A DNA stretch of 13,331 nt from Pseudomonadota bacterium. Lineage in GTDB: Bacteria; Pseudomonadota; Alphaproteobacteria; Rhodospirillales; Magnetospirillaceae. Of the stretch, positions 6,206-13,331 are shown piece by piece. The translations under genes were made by a program, and so were the position numbers. Location of the stretch: assembly GCA_023458315.1 (NCBI GenBank), contig JAEXAH010000036.1, forward strand, positions 1 through 13,331, given 5' to 3'. A model generated the notes under the pieces. The model did no database searches. It had not been told where the DNA came from and was given only the letters and a program-made list of their open reading frames with translations. Each line of letters starts with the position of its first letter. Position 1 is the stretch's first letter.

Positions 6206-7163
6206 GCTGCTGGGTCACAGGACGCGGCGGCATGGCGGCGGGGGCACAGACCGCCGCCGGGGCGCAGGGCGCGTGCCGGGGCGGATGGCCCAGGGCACGG
6301 GTGATGGTGCGCGACAGGCTGGTCAGGCGTTCCAGATCGGTAAAGGGAATGCGGCCGGGGCTTTCCTCGAGCCGCCGCGCCAGGGTCAGCACCTCGGCCA
6401 CCGGGGCGGCGTGCATCTCGGTGGCGGTGCCGCGCATGCGCCGCTCCATGTCCTCGGCCACCGCGCACAGCTTGGTGACGTGCGGGATCAGTTCCGCCGG
6501 GTCGGCCACCGCGCCGTCGCGGATGGTGGCGTGGATATGCGTCACCAGCCAGTCGATCTGCACCGCATAGCGTTCGATCTTCATGCGGTTCAGGGTGACG
6601 GCGGTTTCGCCGATGGTGCGGATCAGCCGGGTGCCGTCCAGGCTGGTGGCCTCGGCCCGGAATTTCAGCGGGTTGGGCACTTCCAGCATGGGCGCCGAAT
6701 GGGTTTCGAAGGCGCGGGACTTGGTGCGGCGGTCGGGGCCGCTGTAATCGTGGGTGACGACGAAGGGCTTGCGGGTGCGGGTCAGCTTTTCGATGCGCAG
6801 AATCAACTGGTCGGGCTGCACCGGGGTCAGCACCAGATCGTCGGCGCCGGAATCGATCACCTTGCGCACGTAATCGGGTTCGGCGCTGGCCAACAGGCTG
6901 ATCACCACCACAAAGGGGTTGGTTCCCAGACGCTGGTTGCGCATCTCGCTGACCAGAAAGCCGGTATCGTTGCCTTCCAGGGTGCTGGAGGTGATCAAAA
7001 GATCAATCGCATCCTGATCGATCAGGTCGTGCAGCTTAATGAAACTTCCGGTTTCATTGATATTGCGAAAGCCGATGGAAAACATCGCGCCGCGCAAACC
7101 GGCACGCACCATCTGGCTGTCGTCAGCAATGACAAGCCTTACATTTTCAAACGATTGCGCCAA
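6186..7163 (-). CDS. Aspartate-less receiver-domain protein with helical C-terminal region
   Basis: The product begins with a receiver (CheY-like) domain: strand VRLVIADDSQMVRAGLR with the acidic pair, then SGADDLVLTPVQPDQL at the end. Strand 3 reads DLLITSSTLEGND, so the phosphoacceptor aspartate position is serine. The usual TKP lysine is also replaced (LTP). It is therefore a pseudo-receiver that should not be phosphorylated in the standard way. After the linker DYSGPDRR, about 180 residues are mainly helical, with no recognised DNA-binding or enzymatic domain; the extreme C-terminus is Ala/Pro-rich. I chose the TTG at 7163 (325 aa) because a GCGGGAAG ribosome-binding site precedes it and the best promoter (7249-7277) would start transcription near 7241. 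An ATG at 7301 would extend the protein to 371 aa but lacks a ribosome-binding site and lies upstream of that promoter; an ATG at 7250 lies inside its -10. No kinase gene is adjacent. Confidence 0.82.
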   Translation of the reverse strand: MAQSFENVRLVIADDSQMVRAGLRGAMFSIGFRNINETGSFIKLHDLIDQDAIDLLITSSTLEGNDTGFLVSEMRNQRLGTNPFVVVISLLASAEPDYVRKVIDSGADDLVLTPVQPDQLILRIEKLTRTRKPFVVTHDYSGPDRRTKSRAFETHSAPMLEVPNPLKFRAEATSLDGTRLIRTIGETAVTLNRMKIERYAVQIDWLVTHIHATIRDGAVADPAELIPHVTKLCAVAEDMERRMRGTATEMHAAPVAEVLTLARRLEESPGRIPFTDLERLTSLSRTITRALGHPPRHAPCAPAAVCAPAAMPPRPVTQQRAAVVT

Positions 7164-7248
7164 TATCTTCCCGCTTCTTGCAATCGGTGCGTGTCGTCTG
7201 GGCTTGCCGCCGTCAAGGCTTGGGCCTTCCAACCAAGGTATGATGTGC

Positions 7249-7277
7249 ATAATAGAAAGTCCAGAGCCGCCGGTCAC
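7249..7277 (-). promoter_or_regulatory. Sigma-70-type promoter for the receiver-domain gene
   Basis: On the minus strand, GTGACC (7277-7272) and TATTAT (7254-7249) are separated by exactly 17 bp. They match the consensus hexamers at four and five positions. Transcription would begin near 7241, giving a leader of about 78 nt before the TTG start at 7163. Confidence 0.5.
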
Positions 7278-7312
7278 TATCGGATTCGGCGGCGGGGCCA
7301 TGCGGCTGCCGC

Positions 7313-7341
7313 TTGCGGGGGAAACCGGGCGGTCCTATAGT
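7313..7341 (+). promoter_or_regulatory. Sigma-70-type promoter for pyrB, nearly leaderless
   Basis: TTGCGG (7313-7318) and TATAGT (7336-7341) are separated by 17 bp. The predicted transcription start is about 7348-7350, only a few bases before the pyrB ATG at 7352, and no Shine-Dalgarno is visible there. This supports the ATG at 7352 over the in-frame TTG at 7313, which would lie in the -35 element. Confidence 0.55.
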
Positions 7342-7351
7342 TCGCCCCATC

Positions 7352-8301
<950 letters not shown>

Positions 8302-8302
<1 letters not shown>

Positions 8303-9612
8303 TGCCGAACCGTTCCCAAGCCGCCGGGCTGGTGGCCTATGTCAACGCCCGCCTGCTCGACCCCGCCAGCGGCCTGGACGCCAAGGGCGCCCTGCTGACC
8401 AATGGCGAGGCCATCGCCGATGTCGGTCCCGGCCTGTTCCAGGGCGGCGTGCCCGACGGCATCGCCGTGGTCGATTGCCAGGGCCTGTGCCTGGCCCCCG
8501 GCCTGGTGGACATGCGCGTCCAGTTGCGCGAACCGGGCGAGGAACACAAGGAAACGCTGAAATCGGCGGGCGAGGCGGCGGTGGCCGGTGGCGTCACCTC
8601 CATGGTCTGCCTGCCCAACACCGATCCGGTGATCGACGAAGTCGCCACGGTGGAATTCGTCGCCCGTCGCGCCCGCAAGAACGGTCTGGCCAAGGTCTAT
8701 CCCTATGCCGCCGCCACCAAGGGCCTGGAAGGCAAGGAACTGGCCGAGATGGGCTTTCTGGCCGAAGCCGGCGCCCTGGCCTTCACCGACGGCACCCGCG
8801 CCATCGCCAACGCCCAGGTCATGCGCCGGGCGCTGAGCTATGCCGCCACCTTCGGCGCGCTGATCGTCCAGCATCCGGAAGAGCCGTCGCTGGCCACCGG
8901 CGTCATGACCGGCGGCGAACTGGCCACCCGTCTGGGTCTGTCGGGCATCCCCGAACAGGCCGAGGTGATCATGCTGGAGCGCGACATCCGGCTGGTGGAA
9001 ATGACCGGCGGCCGCTATCACGCCGCCCATGTCAGCACCGCCGCCGGGCTGGAGGTCATCGCCAAGGCCAAGGCGCGCGGCCTGCCCGTCACCTGCGATA
9101 CCGCCCCGCCCTATTTCGCCCTGAACGAGCTGGAGGTGAAGGATTACCGCACCTTCGCCAAGCTGTCGCCGCCGCTGCGCTCGGAAAGCAACCGTCTGGC
9201 GGTGGTGCAGGCGCTGAAGGACGGCATCATCGACGCCATCGCCTCGGACCACGCGCCGCAGGACGCCGATTCCAAGCGCCAGACCTTCGCCCTGGCGGAA
9301 TTCGGCGGCGTCGGCCTGGAAACCCTGCTGGCGGTGACGCTGGAACTGGTGCACAACGACCACCTGCCGCTGATCCAGGCGTTGCGGCTGGTGACGTCGG
9401 CCCCGGCCGACGTGCTGGGGTTGAAGGCCGGGCGCCTCAAGGTCGGCGCCGCCGCCGATCTGGTGCTGTTCGATCCGTCCCGCGCCTGGGTGGTCGATCC
9501 CGCCCAGTTCCGCTCCAAGTCCAAGAACTCGCCGTTCGACGGCCGCCCGGTCCAGGGCATGGTCGTGCGCACCGTGGTCGACGGCCGCACCGTTTTCGAT
9601 CGGAACGCCTGA
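8302..9612 (+). CDS. pyrC: Dihydroorotase-like protein lacking HxH zinc ligands (PyrC'/PyrX-type)
   Basis: The 436-aa product is a class I dihydroorotase homologue of the amidohydrolase fold. The strand-1 metal motif, normally PG.ID.HVHLREPG, reads PGLVDMRVQLREPG: R72 and Q74 replace both zinc-binding histidines. Other positions that normally help bind metal or substrate remain visible: D163 (FTDGT), H191 (VQHPEEP), H243 (HAAHVST) and D316 (ASDHAP). The canonical CEVTPHHL segment reads CDTAPPYFAL, losing further histidines. By analogy with Pseudomonas PyrC', a catalytically inactive homologue needed to assemble aspartate carbamoyltransferase, it is probably a structural partner of PyrB rather than an enzyme. 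It overlaps pyrB by one base and is followed one base later by plsY. A true dihydroorotase would be expected elsewhere in the genome. Confidence 0.93.
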
Positions 9613-9613
9613 C

Positions 9614-10207
9614 ATGATCGCCCTGGCCGCCGCCGCCATCGCCGGCTATCTGCTCGGCTCGATCCCCTTCGGACTGGTGCTGACCCGTCTGGCCGGTCTG
9701 GGCGACATCCGCCAGATCGGATCGGGCAATATCGGCGCCACCAATGTTTTGCGCACCGGCCGCAAGGGACTGGCCCTGGCCACCCTGTTGCTGGACGGCG
9801 GCAAGGGCGCCATCGCGGTCGGGCTGGCCTGGGCGGCGCTGGGGGCGGGCGACGCACCGCTGGTCGCCGGTTTCGCCGCCGTGCTGGGCCACAATTTCCC
9901 GGTCTGGCTGGGCTTCAAGGGCGGCAAGGGCGTCGCCACCACCATCGGCACGCTGATCGCCGCCGCGTGGCCGGTGGGGCTGGCCGCCTGCGCCACCTGG
10001 CTGGTGGTGGCCTTCGTCTTCCGCATCTCGTCGCTGTCGGCGTTGGTGGCGCTGGCCGCGTCGCCGGTGTTCGCCTGGTTTCTGGTCAATCCGGAAACCG
10101 CGCTGATGGCCGCCGGGCTGGCGGTTCTGGGCTTCGTCCGCCACAAGGCCAACATCCAGCGCCTGCTGAAAGGCGAAGAGCCGAGGATCGGCCGCAAGAA
10201 GACCTGA
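9614..10207 (+). CDS. plsY: Acyl-phosphate:glycerol-3-phosphate acyltransferase
   Basis: The 197-aa inner-membrane protein has about five membrane segments and the three PlsY motifs: GSIPFG near residue 15, GSGNIGATNVLR near 37-48, and GHNFPVWLGFKGGKGVAT near 92-109. It transfers an acyl group from acyl phosphate to glycerol-3-phosphate, the first step of phospholipid synthesis in the PlsX/PlsY route. The start lies one base after the pyrC-like stop, so it is the third gene of the pyr operon. In many alphaproteobacteria plsY is followed by dprA and topA; here it is not. The C-terminus is basic (IGRKKT), consistent with the cytoplasmic face. Confidence 0.97.
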   Translation: MIALAAAAIAGYLLGSIPFGLVLTRLAGLGDIRQIGSGNIGATNVLRTGRKGLALATLLLDGGKGAIAVGLAWAALGAGDAPLVAGFAAVLGHNFPVWLGFKGGKGVATTIGTLIAAAWPVGLAACATWLVVAFVFRISSLSALVALAASPVFAWFLVNPETALMAAGLAVLGFVRHKANIQRLLKGEEPRIGRKKT

Positions 10208-10213
10208 AGCAAA

Positions 10214-10240
10214 AGCTGGTGCGAATCGTTCGCACCGGCT
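10214..10240 (+). terminator. Hairpin after the pyrB-pyrC-plsY operon
   Basis: AGCTGGTGCGAA (10214-10225) pairs with TTCGCACCGGCT (10229-10240) around a TCG loop, with one G-T wobble. It lies 6 bp after the plsY stop codon. No T-run follows, so it may be a weak terminator, a transcript-end stabiliser, or a leader structure for the small gene starting at 10250. Confidence 0.5.
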
Positions 10241-10249
10241 ATATCCAGG

Positions 10250-10558
10250 ATGACGGCCAATGGCAAAAGGGTTTTGCTTCCCATGCTGAAGATCATGGTC
10301 CCGGCCGGTGCGGCAGCCTTTTTGCTGGCGCTGGCGGCCACCAACCCCTCGGAAGACGCCCACACCCGGGCGATGGTCGAACACGCGCGCGGCACCTGCG
10401 GCGACGCGCAACTGGTCAAGGGCCTGTGCGGCGGCATCGCCTCGCTGGCGGCGGGGCTGTCACTGCATTACGAAGACCACCTGCTGTATTCCACCGCCGA
10501 ACTGGGCGACATCCGTACCCTGGGCCTGTTGGGCCGGGTGATGGTGATCAGCGGCTGA
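10250..10558 (+). CDS. Small DUF4359-like protein with N-terminal hydrophobic segment
   Basis: The 102-aa protein has a hydrophobic segment at residues ~11-30 (PMLKIMVPAGAAAFLLALAA) followed directly by TNPSEDAHTRAMVEHA. It ends with a region HYEDHLLYSTAELG..RTLGLLGRVMVI. The TNPS motif after a membrane segment and the D.LLYST..LG.LG ending resemble DUF4359, a small uncharacterised family; this assignment is from memory of its pattern. It is probably anchored to or exported across the inner membrane. C50 and C60 could form a disulfide. The gene follows plsY by 42 bp and may belong to that transcript. Its last 11 bp overlap the convergent MFS gene. No strong ribosome-binding site precedes the ATG; a second in-frame ATG at 10283 is possible. 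Confidence 0.7.
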   Translation: MTANGKRVLLPMLKIMVPAGAAAFLLALAATNPSEDAHTRAMVEHARGTCGDAQLVKGLCGGIASLAAGLSLHYEDHLLYSTAELGDIRTLGLLGRVMVISG

Positions 10559-11726
10559 ACACCGGGGCCACCGCCGCGCGGCGGCGGGCCATGGCCCCGC
10601 CCGCCAGCAGCAGCGGCGCCCCCAGCAGCACCACCGCCGACGCCATCAGCAGCGCCGGGCTCCAGCCGCCCTGGGCCGCCAGCCATGCCGCCAGCACCGG
10701 ACCGATGATCTGGCCGATGCCGAACACCGCCGTCAGCAGGCCCATGACCTTGGCGGCGCCCGCCGGATTCAGGGTGCGGCCGAAGGCCAGGCTCATGCCG
10801 ACGATGCCCAGGAAGGTGCCGCCATACATCACCGCCCCGGCCAGCACCGCCGCCGGATGGCTGGACAAAGCGGGCAAGGCGACGCCCACCGCCTGCACCA
10901 CGTGCCCGGCCACCAGCACCTTCAGATAGCCGTGGCGCTCGGCCAGGAACGACCACGCCAGGGCCGAGGGCAACGCCGCCAGCCCCACCAGCACCCAGGA
11001 CAGGTTGGCTAGATCGGCGATGGCCGGGGTGGCGCGCACCACCGCCACCAGAAAGGTGCCGGTGACGATATAGCCCAAGCCCTCGCAGAAATAGGCCGCC
11101 GCCAGCAAGGCCATGGGGAAGCCCGAACCCGGCGCCGCCGCCGCCGGGGCGGTGCCGCCGCGCGGATGGGCGCCCGCCAGGATCGGCCATGCGACCATGG
11201 TGCCCGCCGCGCCCAGGGCGGCGGTGATCAGCCATCCGGCGTTCGAGCCCAGGGCGTTGACCGCCCACCCGACCACCAGCCCGGCCAGGATGATGCCCAG
11301 CCCGACGCCACCGAAATGCAGGCCGCCCCAGCGGGCATGCCCGGCGGCGGTCAGCAGCGGGATGACCAGGGCCGAGGCCAGCACGAAGATCCACGCCGAG
11401 GCGATGCCCGCCACCAGCCGCAAGCCGTTCCACACCAGCGGCGAGGCGGTGACGGGCATCAACGCCAACGTCGCCAGCAACACCACGAAACCCAGCCCCA
11501 ACAGCCGGTGCCGCCCCAGATCGGTGCGCACCGCCCCCGCCCACAATGCGCCGATCAGGTAGCCCACATTGTTGCAGGCCGCCAGCCAGCCGCTGCCCTG
11601 GGCGTCGAAGCCGTATTCCGCCTGCATCACCGGCAGGATGGGGGTAAAGGCGAAGCGCCCCAGCCCCAGCGCCACCGCGCAGGCCAGCATGCCGCCCACC
11701 AGGACGCGTCCGCTATGCGTGGACAT
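10548..11726 (-). CDS. MFS transporter, YbfB/YjiJ type
   Basis: The 392-aa product has about twelve membrane segments with the two six-helix halves of the major facilitator superfamily. The N-terminal motif GLGRFAFTPILPVMQAEYGF and the following GYLIGALWAG are characteristic of the YbfB/YjiJ group. The loop AVRTDLGRHR corresponds to the cytoplasmic loop between helices 2 and 3. The substrate of this group is not established. The gene is divergent from a LysR gene that is followed by a cytosine-deaminase-like gene, so a nucleobase or analogue is a possible cargo; this is inference. A GGGAG ribosome-binding site supports the ATG at 11726. The 3' end overlaps the convergent small gene by 11 bp. 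Confidence 0.9.
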   Translation of the reverse strand: MSTHSGRVLVGGMLACAVALGLGRFAFTPILPVMQAEYGFDAQGSGWLAACNNVGYLIGALWAGAVRTDLGRHRLLGLGFVVLLATLALMPVTASPLVWNGLRLVAGIASAWIFVLASALVIPLLTAAGHARWGGLHFGGVGLGIILAGLVVGWAVNALGSNAGWLITAALGAAGTMVAWPILAGAHPRGGTAPAAAAPGSGFPMALLAAAYFCEGLGYIVTGTFLVAVVRATPAIADLANLSWVLVGLAALPSALAWSFLAERHGYLKVLVAGHVVQAVGVALPALSSHPAAVLAGAVMYGGTFLGIVGMSLAFGRTLNPAGAAKVMGLLTAVFGIGQIIGPVLAAWLAAQGGWSPALLMASAVVLLGAPLLLAGGAMARRRAAVAPVFSR

Positions 11727-11825
11727 GTTTGCTCCCGTGCTTCTTTTTTTCCAAAATGGCGGCGCTGTTGCTTCTGTTCCAGCGAATAATTACGCTTACA
11801 CCATTCTGTATGGGAGAACGCAGCC
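11727..11825. promoter_or_regulatory. Divergent control region of MFS and LysR genes
   Basis: This 99-bp gap is AT-rich compared with its surroundings. It holds a TACA-N6-TGTA dyad (11797-11810) and the adjoining GCGAATAATTACGC (11782-11795), which has matching GCG/CGC ends. Such a placement is typical of LysR auto-regulatory sites. A GGGAG ribosome-binding site (11812-11816) serves the LysR gene. No clear sigma-70 hexamer pair could be assigned. Confidence 0.3.
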
Positions 11826-12698
11826 ATGGATACCGCCGCCCTTCGGCTGTTCCGTGCCGTGGCCCGCGCCGGATCGGTGGGCGCGGCGGCCGAGCAGGTG
11901 CATTCGGTGCCGTCCAACGTCTCGGCGCGGGTGCGCAAGCTCGAGGACGAATTGGGGGCGCAACTGTTCCTGCGCGAACCGCGCGGCATGCGCCTGACCG
12001 CGGCGGGCGGCGTGCTGCTGGATTACGCCGAACGCATCCTGGCGCTGACCGATGCCGCCCGCGACGCCGTGCGCGAGGCGGTGGGCGATGGCGGCGAATT
12101 GCGGCTGGGCGCCATGGAATCCACCGCCGCCGCGCGTCTGCCGCCCATCCTGGCGGATTTCCACCGCCGCCACCCCAAGGTGATGCTGAGCCTGTTCACC
12201 GGCACCACCGATTCACAGCTTCAGGCGGTGCTGGAGCGACGGGTCGATCTGGCCTTCCTGGGGGGGCCGGTGCGGCACGACCGCGTGGTCGGCGGCCCGG
12301 TCTTCGTCGAGGATCTGGTGTTGGCGGTGCCCGCCGGAATACGGTCCGAGGCCGCGGCCAACACCCACACCATGCTGGTGTTCCGCGCCGGATGCGCCTA
12401 TCGCGTCCACACCGAATCATGGCTGCGCCGTCACGGCCACCCGCCGCAGCGCATCATGGAATTCGGCACCCTGGACGGCTTGCTGGGCTGCGTCGCGGCG
12501 GGCATGGGCGTCAGCCTGCTGCCGCGTTCGGTGGTGGAACGGCCCCAGCATGCCGGACAGATCGCCGCCCTGCCGGTCAAGGGCGGACGGGTGGAAACCT
12601 GGCTGATCCAGCACCGCGACACGGTGGAAACCGGCGCGGTGCGGGCGTTCAAGGCCCTGCTGGCCGAGATGTCGGCGCCCGCCGCGGCGGCGCAATAG
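11826..12698 (+). CDS. LysR-family regulator, PtrR/YneJ-like
   Basis: The 290-aa protein has an N-terminal helix-turn-helix (LRLFRAVARAGSVGAAAEQV, HSVPSNVSARVRKLEDELG) and a LysR substrate-binding domain. The stretches HSVPSNVSARVRKLE, LRLGAMESTAAARLP and FRAGCAYRVHTESWLRRHG are strikingly like E. coli PtrR (YneJ), including the conserved Cys in the ligand domain. That family includes regulators of putrescine or related metabolism, but the effector here is unknown. The gene is divergent from the MFS transporter. Its stop codon lies 10 bp before the cytosine-deaminase-like gene, so the two form a transcription unit; a TAGGAGAG sequence at the stop supplies the next ribosome-binding site. It probably controls itself, the deaminase and the transporter. 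Confidence 0.93.
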   Translation: MDTAALRLFRAVARAGSVGAAAEQVHSVPSNVSARVRKLEDELGAQLFLREPRGMRLTAAGGVLLDYAERILALTDAARDAVREAVGDGGELRLGAMESTAAARLPPILADFHRRHPKVMLSLFTGTTDSQLQAVLERRVDLAFLGGPVRHDRVVGGPVFVEDLVLAVPAGIRSEAAANTHTMLVFRAGCAYRVHTESWLRRHGHPPQRIMEFGTLDGLLGCVAAGMGVSLLPRSVVERPQHAGQIAALPVKGGRVETWLIQHRDTVETGAVRAFKALLAEMSAPAAAAQ

Positions 12699-12708
12699 GA
12701 GAGAACCG

Positions 12709-13158
12709 ATGAATGACGCGGATTTCATGCACCTGGCCTTTGAACAGGCGCGGAAAAGCTATGACGAAGGCGGCCTGCCCATCGGCGCGGTGATGGTCGA
12801 GGACGGCGTGGTGGTGGCCGCCGGGCATAACCGCCGCGTCCAGGACGGCGACCCGGTGGCCCATGGCGAGATGGATTGCATCCGCAAGGCCGGACGACGG
12901 CCGCGCTATGACCGCGTCACCCTCTACACCACCCTCAGTCCCTGCATGATGTGCGCGGGCACCATCGTGCAGTTCGGCATCCGCCGCGTGGTGGTGGGCG
13001 AAGAGCGCAACTTCACCGGCAACGCCGATTTCCTGCGGTCGCGCGGGGTCGAGGTGGTGATGCTGGACTCGCCCGAATGCATCGACCTGATGGCCCGCTT
13101 CATCTGCGAACGCCCGGACGTCTGGGACGAGGACATCGCGGGCAAAGACGGCGATTAG
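12709..13158 (+). CDS. Cytosine deaminase-like enzyme (fungal Fcy1 type)
   Basis: The 149-aa protein is a zinc-dependent deaminase of the CDA fold. The zinc and proton-shuttle residues are in AHGEMD (H52, E54) and SPCMMC (C79, C82). Beyond the shared motif it follows yeast cytosine deaminase closely: GGLPIGAV, GHNRR.Q.G, TLYTTLSPC, VVGEERNF and the C-terminal ERPDVWDEDI, which lies over the active site in yeast. N41, F102, W139 and D142 match yeast substrate-pocket positions. It is therefore more likely to convert cytosine to uracil than to be a tRNA adenosine deaminase (TadA) or guanine deaminase. It forms an operon with the LysR gene upstream. No intrinsic terminator is visible after the stop. 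Confidence 0.85.
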   Translation: MNDADFMHLAFEQARKSYDEGGLPIGAVMVEDGVVVAAGHNRRVQDGDPVAHGEMDCIRKAGRRPRYDRVTLYTTLSPCMMCAGTIVQFGIRRVVVGEERNFTGNADFLRSRGVEVVMLDSPECIDLMARFICERPDVWDEDIAGKDGD

Positions 13159-13184
13159 AGTTTGTTGAAAGCCCTCCCTCTTCA

Positions 13185-13207
13185 TCGTCATTGCCGGGCT
13201 TGACCCA
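13185..13207. repeat. Half of a common alphaproteobacterial palindromic repeat
   Basis: CGTCATTGCCGGGCTTGACC at about 13186-13205 is one arm of the dispersed intergenic palindrome widespread in alphaproteobacteria, which usually continues into CGGCAATCCA. Here the second arm is missing and the sequence changes at about 13208 to GGCTGTCCGGTTAAAG, suggesting interruption. Confidence 0.6.
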
Positions 13208-13208
13208 C

Positions 13209-13331
13209 GGCTGTCCGGTTAAAGTTCACGCCCATTGCAGCACCATTTGATTGGTGTCGCCCCCGGGTCTGGGGTCGCCTCCAATCAGACGGTCGATGCG
13301 CTTTCGGTGCATGAGATTGGCGCGTACCAAG
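13209..13331 (-). mobile_element. Possible end of an unidentified insertion sequence entering from the right edge
   Basis: The sequence starting GGCTGTCCGGTTAAAGTT (13209) breaks a dispersed palindromic repeat and has the look of an IS terminal repeat. A minus-strand frame open from the right edge ends just inside it, at 13226. The family was not identified, and the other end is outside the window. Confidence 0.4.
13226..13331 (-). CDS. C-terminal 34 residues of a protein, possibly a transposase
   Basis: A minus-strand frame enters from the right edge and stops at TGA (13228-13226). It reads NLMHRKRIDRL, then GGDPRPGGDTNQMVLQWA. The basic MHRKRID segment and the position 17 bp inside a terminal-repeat-like sequence suggest the end of a transposase gene, but I do not recognise the family. 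Only about 105 bases are available. Confidence 0.35.
   Translation of the reverse strand, partial: LVRANLMHRKRIDRLIGGDPRPGGDTNQMVLQWA

Noticed and set aside
7164..7301. N-terminal extension of the receiver gene to the ATG at 7301
   Set aside because: It lacks a ribosome-binding site, encodes a Pro/Gly-rich non-family segment, and lies upstream of the best promoter; kept only as an alternative.
10571..10584. 14-bp palindrome CCGCCGCGCGGCGG in the MFS gene
   Set aside because: Short, made only of G and C, and expected by chance in Arg/Ala codons of a high-GC gene.

Overview
This GC-rich window looks chromosomal and comes from an alphaproteobacterium, most likely in the Rhodospirillales (Magnetospirillum-like). 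Evidence: an archaeal-type class I lysyl-tRNA synthetase, a pyrB-pyrC-plsY operon, a GPDRR-containing receiver protein, and a copy of the common alphaproteobacterial CGTCATTGCCGGGCTTGACC palindromic repeat. The genus is inference; the class assignment is firmer.

Layout. Positions 1-~935: the 5' part of an IS481-family insertion sequence on the minus strand, running off the left edge. 993-2760: a LysR regulator divergent from a TauE/SafE-type anion exporter. 2853-3122: a free-standing lipoyl-domain protein with an unusual cysteine cluster. 3184-4770: class I lysK, followed by a heavily folded ~150-bp repeat element and then a classic intrinsic terminator (4942-4977). 5031-6170: a DUF6765-like protein of unknown function. 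6186-~7163 (minus): a receiver-like protein lacking the phosphoacceptor aspartate. 7352-10207: the tightly packed operon pyrB - pyrC-like - plsY, whose dihydroorotase homologue has lost its HxH zinc ligands. 10250-10558: a small DUF4359-like membrane or exported protein. 10548-13158: an MFS transporter divergent from a LysR regulator that lies 10 bp upstream of a deaminase resembling yeast cytosine deaminase. 13185-13331: a palindromic repeat that appears cut by another mobile element whose 3' end enters from the right edge.

How the genes work together. PyrB with a catalytically dead DHOase homologue suggests the Pseudomonas-like PyrB/PyrC' holoenzyme for carbamoyl-aspartate synthesis, with true dihydroorotase encoded elsewhere. 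The cytosine deaminase at the right end could feed the same UMP pool by salvage, with the divergent MFS protein as a possible but unproven importer or exporter. Both ends of the window are mobile-element sequence.

The most notable signals are the pseudo-dihydroorotase, the aspartate-less receiver, a perfect 36-bp palindrome inside the transposase helix-turn-helix codons, the multi-hairpin repeat between lysK and its terminator, and the cysteine-bearing solitary lipoyl protein. No CRISPR array, rRNA or tRNA was seen. No stretch above 300 bp lacks a gene or element.
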